From an uncultured Ruaniaceae bacterium (GTDB taxonomy: Bacteria; Actinomycetota; Actinomycetes; Actinomycetales; Beutenbergiaceae): a stretch of 10,365 nucleotides of DNA. The notes under the pieces are model-generated. The model saw only the letters and a program-made list of their open reading frames with translations. It did no database searches and was not told the DNA's origin. The position numbers were made by a program, and so were the translations under genes. The DNA is taken from positions 1 through 10,365 of the forward strand of contig CAMXUZ010000082.1 of the NCBI GenBank assembly GCA_947251855.1, read 5' to 3'. Position 1 is the first letter of the stretch. Every line of letters starts with the position of its first letter. Below are positions 5,400 to 10,365 of this stretch, one piece after another.

Positions 5400-7436
5400 C
5401 TAGGCTCGGTCCCAGAACCTCTGCTGGGCAACCGCTGAGACGAACCGCTCCGCGAAGTCGCGGCCCCCGGTGATCACGCCGACCGGATTGACATAGGACT
5501 CCATCGGAACGAGGTCTTCCGCCGCGGGTGCAATGGCGATCGGTTTGAGGCTCTTGTACGCGTTGCGCACGAACTCCTCCACCTGGTCAGTGAACATTCC
5601 TGGATCGCTGCCCCGGCCCCCGAGCACGTAATACGCGTCGAAAAGTGCCGGGTGGGCGGTGATGAATGACTCGTCGACGGCGAGCTCCATCCCGTCTGTG
5701 CCCCGGAGGGGAGTGAGCCGGTCGCTGATGACGTGCACGAACGCCCCAGCATTGGTGAGGCCATCGAGCACCTCCTGTACCTCTTCTTCAGCAAAGTCGT
5801 TACCCGCGATTACACCTACCCGCTGGGTGAGCGCGCTGTAAGCCGTGTTCGCGATGCTCAGTGCCGGGGAACTCTCCGACACCGGCACGTGCGTTGCGTT
5901 CGGCCTCTCCGCGCCGATGGCATCGGCGATCGCCCCTGCCATCTCCTCGTCGACGTTGGCGAACATGTCGACGTTTTGCTGTTGTACCGAGCGACTCTTC
6001 ACCTTGCCGAGGTGGTAGACGAAGGTCCTGATCATGTCCGCACGCTCCGGCGGGGACATGCTGTTCCAGAAGATCCGCGCCTGGGAGAAATGGTCGTCGA
6101 ATCCGGAACTCGGGTGCTCGCGGGTGACGTGCCCTTCGACGGCGGTCGGATAGTCACCGCGTCCACCCTCTTCCACCGGGGTCTCCGAGGGGGTGTTATC
6201 CGCGAGGGAGTTATTGTGATAATCGACGGAGTCAGCATCGATCCGGTGGCGAACGTGACCGTCGCGCTGGTTGTAATGCGCCGTCATGAGCGGCTGGTTG
6301 ATGGGAATGTCATTGATGTTCGCTGTCCCGAGCCGATGGTAATCGGTGTCTCGGTATGCGAACGACCGGCCCTGCAACACGGGATCGTTCGAGAACTCGA
6401 TGCCGGGTACGAGCGTGGAGGGGTCGAAAGAGGACTGCTCCTCCTCCGCGAAGAAGTTATCGACGAGCCGGTTGAGCGTCATCTTGCCCACCGTGTGCAC
6501 GGGAATCGTTTCCTCCGGCCACATCTTCGTGTCATCGAGAAGGTCGAAGTCATAGGCGAACTCATCCTCCTCCTTGATGAGCTGCACTCCGAGTTCATAT
6601 TCGGGATAGGCGCCCTTGTGAATCGCTTCGATGATGTCGTGGCGGTGATAATCGGGGTCCACCCCGCCCAGAACGTTCGCCTCCTCCAATAGGAGGCCGT
6701 GCACGCCGAGCAGCGGCTTCCAGACAAAACGCGCGAAGGTGGAATCGCCGTCGTCATTTATCAACCGGAACGTGTTGATCGGCCAGGCCTGCATCATCCG
6801 CCAGCTGCGAGGCCGGCCTCGCATCGACATCAGCCACATGATCATGTGCGCCGATTCCTGATTGTTAGCGACGTAATCCCACAAGGAATCGTGCGCCGCG
6901 GCGGCCTGGGGGACGTCCGTGGCGGGATCGGGCTTGATCGCGTGCGTGAGGTCGGCGAACTTCATGGCGTCCTTGATGATGAACACCGCGAACGAGAGGG
7001 CGAGGCTGTCATAGTTGCCTTCGCGGGTATAAAATTTGGTCGCGAAACCGCGCACGTCGATCGCCGTATCCTTCGAACCACGGCTCCCGATGAAGTTCGA
7101 GAATCTTACAAACACCGGCGTTCGCATGCCGGGTTCCTGCAGGAAATCAGCCTTCGTCACGGCGCTCATCGAATTGGTGAGCTCAAAGATGCCGTGGACG
7201 CCGAACCCGCGCGCATGCACGACCTTCTCCGGAATCCGTTCCCGGTTGAAATGGGATTGTTTGCGGTAGAAATGCGTGTCCTGAAGGAGGCTTGGCCCCC
7301 GGCGTCCGGCGCGCAGGGTTTGTTCGTCGTCAGCGACTTTGTTCCCCGAATCCTCCCGCATTGGTTCCCCACTGTTGCGGACCTTGTGCTGCTCCAGCTG
7401 TTCGATCTTGGGGTTTTTCGGCTGTTCCTCAGTCAT
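5400..7436 (-). CDS. katE: Large-subunit (clade II) catalase with C-terminal amidotransferase-like domain, altered haem pocket
   Basis: This 678-residue protein matches E. coli HPII in architecture: an N-terminal arm, a haem catalase core (about 45-440), a helical linker and a class I glutamine-amidotransferase/DJ-1-like domain (about 538-676). In an ungapped alignment HPII numbers minus 54 hold across the core: distal His128 is His74 in KVVHARG, Ser167 is Ser113, Asp197 is Asp143, Phe206 is Phe152, Phe214 is Phe160, Arg411 is Arg357, and the haem ligand Tyr415 is Tyr361 in FAYRDT. However, the catalytic Asn201 is Leu147, channel Val169 is Phe115 and His392 is Asp338. Normal clade II enzymes convert hydrogen peroxide to water and oxygen in the cytosol; this one may be weakly active or do other haem chemistry. 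The ATG has AAGGA eight bases upstream. It converges on the molybdoenzyme operon and diverges from the AI-2E gene. Parts are less GC-rich than the neighbours. Confidence 0.92.
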   Translation of the reverse strand: MTEEQPKNPKIEQLEQHKVRNSGEPMREDSGNKVADDEQTLRAGRRGPSLLQDTHFYRKQSHFNRERIPEKVVHARGFGVHGIFELTNSMSAVTKADFLQEPGMRTPVFVRFSNFIGSRGSKDTAIDVRGFATKFYTREGNYDSLALSFAVFIIKDAMKFADLTHAIKPDPATDVPQAAAAHDSLWDYVANNQESAHMIMWLMSMRGRPRSWRMMQAWPINTFRLINDDGDSTFARFVWKPLLGVHGLLLEEANVLGGVDPDYHRHDIIEAIHKGAYPEYELGVQLIKEEDEFAYDFDLLDDTKMWPEETIPVHTVGKMTLNRLVDNFFAEEEQSSFDPSTLVPGIEFSNDPVLQGRSFAYRDTDYHRLGTANINDIPINQPLMTAHYNQRDGHVRHRIDADSVDYHNNSLADNTPSETPVEEGGRGDYPTAVEGHVTREHPSSGFDDHFSQARIFWNSMSPPERADMIRTFVYHLGKVKSRSVQQQNVDMFANVDEEMAGAIADAIGAERPNATHVPVSESSPALSIANTAYSALTQRVGVIAGNDFAEEEVQEVLDGLTNAGAFVHVISDRLTPLRGTDGMELAVDESFITAHPALFDAYYVLGGRGSDPGMFTDQVEEFVRNAYKSLKPIAIAPAAEDLVPMESYVNPVGVITGGRDFAERFVSAVAQQRFWDRA

Positions 7437-7652
7437 GGCTTCGTTCCTTCACTCGCGTCATTGGTGGCCACGAGTATGCGGGTGAGTTCCGGGTGCTACT
7501 AGGCCCTTGACGGGGGGTCGCCGCGACGAAACCGCTGGCCGCCGCGCGGTTGGACGACGGATGGATACCGGGGTGCGCATGCTAATGTTCTCTAACACCG
7601 CACGGCGCGCGAGCAGACATGCTCGGCTTTCGCGATAGTAGGGAAACAACCC
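7437..7652. other. Divergent spacer between catalase and AI-2E family gene
   Basis: These 216 bases must drive both divergent genes. TAATGT at 7583-7588 could be a -10 box for the rightward gene, but no good -35 sits at the right distance. CGAGCA at 7610-7615 pairs with TGCTCG at 7620-7625 in the presumed leader. TTGACG at 7507-7512 has no -10 partner. No OxyR, FurA or SigB site can be named with confidence. Confidence 0.35.
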
Positions 7653-8783
7653 ATGAGACTTTTTGGTCTTTTTGCCCAGCGCCCTCCCGAGCAGGAACCC
7701 CCGAAAGAGCCCACCGTCTGGGAGGATAAATTCGGCCGGCTCACCACACGCTGCATCCAGACGCTCGCGTTACTCGCGCTCGTCTCGGTGGGCCTGTTCC
7801 TCATCGTGCAGCTCCGGCTCGTGCTCGTTCCGGTGATCGTCGCGCTGATCCTCGCAAGTGCCCTCAACCCGATCATGCGCCGATTCCGGGCGGCGCACTT
7901 CCCCATGGCGCTCGCGGCGGCGATCGTGCTCGTCTCCATCCTGGGAATGTTCGGACTCATCGCGTGGTTGGTGAGTTGGACGGTCATCAACCAGTGGGAT
8001 GATCTCGAGCAGTCCGCGCGGGAAGGGATCGACCAGATCCGCGAACTCGTCGGCGACCTTCCAATCACGATCGATGACGAACAGATCGAGGAGTGGCGCG
8101 ACAAGCTCACCGAATTCCTCACCAGCGGCGATGTCGGCGCTGGCGCGATCCAGGGTGTGTCGACGGCAGCGCACGTTGCCACCGGCCTCGTGCTCATCGT
8201 CGTCGTGCTGTTCTTCTTCCTCAAGGACGGCCCAGTGATCTGGGAGTTCTTTCTCCGCCCGTTCAACGGCAAGGAATACGAACGCGCGCAGCGGATCGGG
8301 CGCAACACCGTGCTCACCCTCGGGGGGTACGCTCGGGGCACAGCGATCATCGCGGCGGTGGATGCCATCGGCATCGGGATCGGCCTTCTGATCCTCAAGG
8401 TTCCCCTGGCGATCCCGCTCACGGTGATCATCTTCCTCACCGCTTTCATCCCGCTCATCGGTGCGGTCGTCGCGAGTTCCCTCGCCGCGCTGGTCGCGCT
8501 CGTGGCGAACGGACCGCTGACCGCGCTCATCGTCATCATCATCGCGATCGCCGTGAACCAACTCGAGGGCAACCTGCTCCAACCGGTCGTCATGTCCCGT
8601 TCGGTGAACTTGCACGCGCTCGCGATCTTGATCGCGCTGACTGCCGGCACCATTATCGGCGGAATCATCGGAGCGCTCCTCGCGGTGCCGATCGCGGCCG
8701 TCGTGTGGCGGATCATTTCCGTATGGAATGGGGAGAACACCCCGGCTCGCCCGATGCAGCCGAAGCAGATGAAAGCGAAGTAG
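7653..8783 (+). CDS. AI-2E family (UPF0118/PerM-like) membrane transporter
   Basis: This 376-residue integral membrane protein has the AI-2E transporter family pattern. A short polar N-terminus is followed by hydrophobic spans at about 35-53, 56-76 and 86-108, then a charged soluble stretch (112-165) typical of the family. A second hydrophobic block covers 173-190, 230-249, 254-285, 288-302 and 320-355. Diagnostic sequence includes LKDG, GYARGTAII, AFIPLIGA (264-271) and NQLEGNLLQPVVMSRSVNLH (302-321), followed by a Gly-rich last span. Members export or exchange small molecules or ions; a few were linked to autoinducer-2 export and others to Na+/H+ exchange, so the name does not fix the substrate. 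The ATG has a modest AGGGAA at 7640-7645. The C-terminus ends in a basic KQMKAK tail. It stands alone between the catalase and the acyltransferase. Confidence 0.9.
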   Translation: MRLFGLFAQRPPEQEPPKEPTVWEDKFGRLTTRCIQTLALLALVSVGLFLIVQLRLVLVPVIVALILASALNPIMRRFRAAHFPMALAAAIVLVSILGMFGLIAWLVSWTVINQWDDLEQSAREGIDQIRELVGDLPITIDDEQIEEWRDKLTEFLTSGDVGAGAIQGVSTAAHVATGLVLIVVVLFFFLKDGPVIWEFFLRPFNGKEYERAQRIGRNTVLTLGGYARGTAIIAAVDAIGIGIGLLILKVPLAIPLTVIIFLTAFIPLIGAVVASSLAALVALVANGPLTALIVIIIAIAVNQLEGNLLQPVVMSRSVNLHALAILIALTAGTIIGGIIGALLAVPIAAVVWRIISVWNGENTPARPMQPKQMKAK

Positions 8784-8839
8784 CCGCGAGTCCTCCTCGG
8801 GCGGAAGAGATCCTCCCCGGGGCCGTAGCGCTGAAGGGT

Positions 8840-8857
8840 TATAGTGCCATAGCACTA
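8840..8857 (+). promoter_or_regulatory. Palindromic operator overlapping a -10 box before the acyltransferase gene
   Basis: TAGTGC (8842-8847), a CATA spacer and GCACTA (8852-8857) form a perfect 6-bp inverted repeat. It overlaps TATAGT at 8840-8845, a good -10 match, about 40 bases before the start codon. The position would let a bound dimer block RNA polymerase. The half-site spacing suits a GntR- or TetR-like dimer; the regulator is unknown, and no clear -35 is seen. Confidence 0.5.
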
Positions 8858-8882
8858 ATCTCCGTTGGAGGCACCTGAACAC

Positions 8883-9959
8883 ATGATGGCGACCCCGAAC
8901 GCACCTGCACCCGCCCCGAGTCAACCTCGGGACCCGTACCTGGACAACGCGCGGTCGATCCTCATCACGCTCGTGGTCATCGGACACGTCGTGGAGAGCA
9001 TTGGCTCCTACTGGGCGGGCGCGCTGTACACGTGGATCTACGCCTTCCACATGCCCGCCTTCGTGGCCATCACTGGCTACTTCTCCCGGTCGTTCCGTAA
9101 CGAGCCGCGGCAGCTGGCTCGCCTCCTGAGCACCGTCGCGGTCCCCTACGTCATCTTCGAGGGCATCCACGCGGGGATCCGGATGGCGATGGGCAGCGAG
9201 GTCAACCTCAACCTGTGGGAGCCGGCCTGGACCCTCTGGTTCCTGTTGGCGCTGTTCTTCTGGAGGCTGCTCACCCCGCTGTTGCGCGCCCTGCGCCATC
9301 CGCTGCTGATCTCCATCGGCGTCTCGCTGCTCGCACCGCTGGATGGGCACCTGGATGAGACGCTCAGTTGGGGCCGCGTGCTTAGTTTCCTACCTTTCTT
9401 CACCCTGGGCTTGATCGCCACGCCCGAACACATTCAACGGCTGCGGGACTTCCGGTTCAAGATCCTCGGCGCGGTCCTGCTGGCCGCCGGCCTCGCCCTG
9501 TCATTCCTCATGCACGATCAGTTCAGCGCCACGCTGCTGTTCATGCGCGAGGGCTACGAGGACGTCGGACTCACCGGTGTGCAGGGGCTCCTCGTTCGGG
9601 CGGTCGTGCTCTTCGCCGGGACCGCCGCAACGCTCGCACTCCTCGTCATCACGCCCAAGGGCCGGTACTGGTGGACGGCGATCGCCCGGCAGTCGTTGAC
9701 GGTGTACCTGCTGCATGCTGCGATCCTGCGCCCGTTCAAGGGCGGGGAGTTCCTCGAAAGCATCACCGATCCGCTCCCGACGATGCTCGCAGTGCTCGCC
9801 GCTATTGCCCTGACGATTCTATTGTCGCGGGAATGGGTCGTTCGCAGCACCCGCTGGCTCACCAATCCTCCGATCGGGCACTGGCTGATTTCCACCGACC
9901 CACAAACTACTTCGCGCGGGCACCCTCGCCCTCAGGCCGAAAGGTCAAAATCTCCCTGA
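8883..9959 (+). CDS. Acyltransferase-3 family membrane O-acyltransferase
   Basis: This 358-residue polytopic membrane protein carries the acyltransferase-3 signature near its N-terminus: DNARSILITLVVIGH (21-35), containing the R-x10-H motif (Arg24 and His35), then FHMPAFVAITGYFSRS (55-70). About ten hydrophobic segments follow, including 21-39, 84-100, 116-134, 141-150, 165-179, 194-210, 235-256, 268-282 and 300-314. The general look is close to the fucose 4-O-acetylase/NolL group. Such enzymes move acetyl or other acyl groups from cytoplasmic CoA to sugars or lipids at the outer surface. The substrate here is unknown; modification of a cell-wall glycan is a reasonable guess. The start ATG at 8883 follows GGAGG at 8867-8871 by 11 bases; the next codon is also ATG and gives better spacing in neither case. 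A TTG at 8865 would lie before the ribosome site and is rejected. Confidence 0.88.
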   Translation: MMATPNAPAPAPSQPRDPYLDNARSILITLVVIGHVVESIGSYWAGALYTWIYAFHMPAFVAITGYFSRSFRNEPRQLARLLSTVAVPYVIFEGIHAGIRMAMGSEVNLNLWEPAWTLWFLLALFFWRLLTPLLRALRHPLLISIGVSLLAPLDGHLDETLSWGRVLSFLPFFTLGLIATPEHIQRLRDFRFKILGAVLLAAGLALSFLMHDQFSATLLFMREGYEDVGLTGVQGLLVRAVVLFAGTAATLALLVITPKGRYWWTAIARQSLTVYLLHAAILRPFKGGEFLESITDPLPTMLAVLAAIALTILLSREWVVRSTRWLTNPPIGHWLISTDPQTTSRGHPRPQAERSKSP

Positions 9960-10038
9960 GGTTGATTCCGCCTCTTATGCGGGCCGCGTCCCTTCTTCCG
10001 GGCCCTTGCCTCGTTGCCCGGACGACCAGCAGCGTTTT

Positions 10039-10077
10039 TACATCGTGGGGTCACGGCGCGGCTCGGTGCACGATGTA
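10039..10077. repeat. 9-bp inverted repeat at the end of the RHH-like remnant
   Basis: TACATCGTG at 10039-10047 is complementary to CACGATGTA at 10069-10077, with a 21-base gap. The right arm lies in the remnant's last codons; the left arm is just past its stop. Read leftward the stem is followed by an A run, not a T run, so it is not a standard terminator for that gene. The rest of 9960-10050 shows no gene or clear terminator for the acyltransferase. Confidence 0.45.
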
Positions 10078-10248
10078 GGTGCCGAGGGCGTCGCGCACCG
10101 CGTCAGACTCCTCCCGCCTGTGGCTTCGATGAGGCTGCGCCGGGCCTCGGCGGCTGCGGCTGCTCCGCGACGGACGCACGGTTCCCAGCTTCACGCTGAG
10201 GTCGCCGCGCTCAGCGCGCGCCGAGAGTTCATCGTAGTTGGTGCTCAT
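10051..10248 (-). pseudogene. Decayed ribbon-helix-helix/antitoxin-like small gene
   Basis: The open frame codes for 65 residues from an ATG with AAGGGA nine bases upstream. Its start, MSTNYDELSARAERGDLSVK, resembles the N-terminus of small actinomycete RHH-type regulators or antitoxins. Its end, EESDAVRDALGTYIVH (46-61), resembles the second helix of an RHH domain. The middle (residues 25-45) is an implausible Arg/Ser-rich stretch. Read in another frame, minus-strand bases 10175-10116 give VRRGAAAAAEARRSLIEATG, which fits the expected continuation. The simplest reading is an extra base near 10176-10173, then a lesion near 10115-10114 that restores the frame and has probably removed the strand and first helix of the RHH domain. 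The product, if made, would hardly fold as an RHH dimer. No partner toxin is seen to the left, and what lies to the right is outside the window. Confidence 0.5.
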
Positions 10249-10302
10249 GGTTCTACGTCCCTTCGTGGACTCGTGTTCTGTCCATGGAGGTCGGACACGC
10301 GG

Positions 10303-10362
10303 TTTGCCGGTGAGACGCCTTTGAGCGCGGTGACGATTATAGCGGTGGCGGAAGCCGGCAAA
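10303..10362. repeat. 8-bp inverted repeat flanking the TATAAT box
   Basis: TTTGCCGG at 10303-10310 is perfectly complementary to CCGGCAAA at 10355-10362, 44 bases apart. The two arms lie on either side of the -10 box, with the right arm over the expected -35 position. They could be paired regulator sites, for example for autoregulation by an RHH protein. Confidence 0.4.
10336..10341 (-). promoter_or_regulatory. TATAAT -10 box for the leftward RHH-like gene
   Basis: On the minus strand bases 10341-10336 read TATAAT, a perfect -10 box in otherwise GC-rich DNA. It lies about 90 bases before the remnant's ATG. Candidate -35 sequences near 10356-10362 (TTTGCC or TTGCCG) sit 14-15 bases away, somewhat closer than ideal. 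Confidence 0.5.
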
Positions 10363-10365
10363 TGT

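Noticed and set aside
5733..7502. Two rightward frames of 319 and 267 residues
   Set aside because: They lie antisense to the catalase, whose haem motifs are unmistakable.
7507..7512. TTGACG as a -35 box
   Set aside because: Nothing resembling a -10 box lies 15-19 bases downstream.
7770..9350. 526-residue open frame on the minus strand
   Set aside because: It is Arg/Asp/Glu-rich low-complexity antisense of the AI-2E and acyltransferase genes, which have clear family motifs.
9909..10050. Leftward continuation of the RHH-like frame past its stop, ending in a plausible-looking peptide (LREILTFRPEGE)
   Set aside because: It has no start of its own, overlaps the acyltransferase 3' end and matches no toxin family I recognise. 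It was considered as a toxin remnant but is unsupported.
9960..10050. GC-rich partial repeats (GGGCC and GGGCCC) after the acyltransferase gene as a terminator
   Set aside because: Pairing is only about five bases, with a long loop and no T run.

Overview
The window looks like a piece of chromosome from a high-GC Gram-positive bacterium (Actinomycetota, most likely Micrococcales). The case rests on strong G/C bias at third codon positions, a DUF2795 protein, a DUF7882-type protein (a family I associate with Microbacteriaceae and relatives), a large-subunit KatE catalase, and tight ATGA-type gene overlaps. The genus cannot be told from the sequence. There is no rRNA, tRNA, CRISPR array or recognisable insertion sequence.

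Layout. Positions 2-1858 hold a rightward, overlapping operon end: the 3' part of a bifunctional HldE-like sugar kinase/nucleotidyltransferase, a family-2 glycosyltransferase and a small DUF2795 protein. This fits the end of a heptose or surface-glycan cluster that begins left of the window. A leftward DUF7882-type gene (1851-2162) overlaps it tail to tail. After a 282-base spacer comes a two-gene rightward operon: a molybdopterin oxidoreductase (2445-4904) and a small ferritin-like helical protein (4901-5383). A perfect 13-bp hairpin (5352-5393) separates it from a leftward KatE-type catalase with a C-terminal class I glutamine-amidotransferase-like domain (5400-7436). Divergent from the catalase, and rightward, are an AI-2E family membrane protein (7653-8783) and, behind a palindromic operator-like site, an acyltransferase-3 membrane protein (8883-9959). 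The right end carries a decayed leftward ribbon-helix-helix-like gene (10051-10248) behind a perfect TATAAT box.

What stands out. Both redox enzymes keep their fold and main metal ligand but lack residues normally considered central. The molybdoenzyme has Ser, His, Asp and Gly at the four iron-sulfur ligand positions while keeping its presumed Mo-ligand Cys172. The catalase keeps His74 and Tyr361, but the distal catalytic Asn is Leu147 in a gap-free alignment to E. coli HPII. The HldE transferase domain also has NGCFG where NGCFD is usual. The right-end small gene shows a 20-residue stretch readable only in another frame, as expected of an internally damaged gene. No complete new multi-gene system is evident. 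The most promising novelty is biochemical: a predicted cluster-less molybdoenzyme with a ferritin-like partner, beside a catalase-fold protein with an altered haem pocket.
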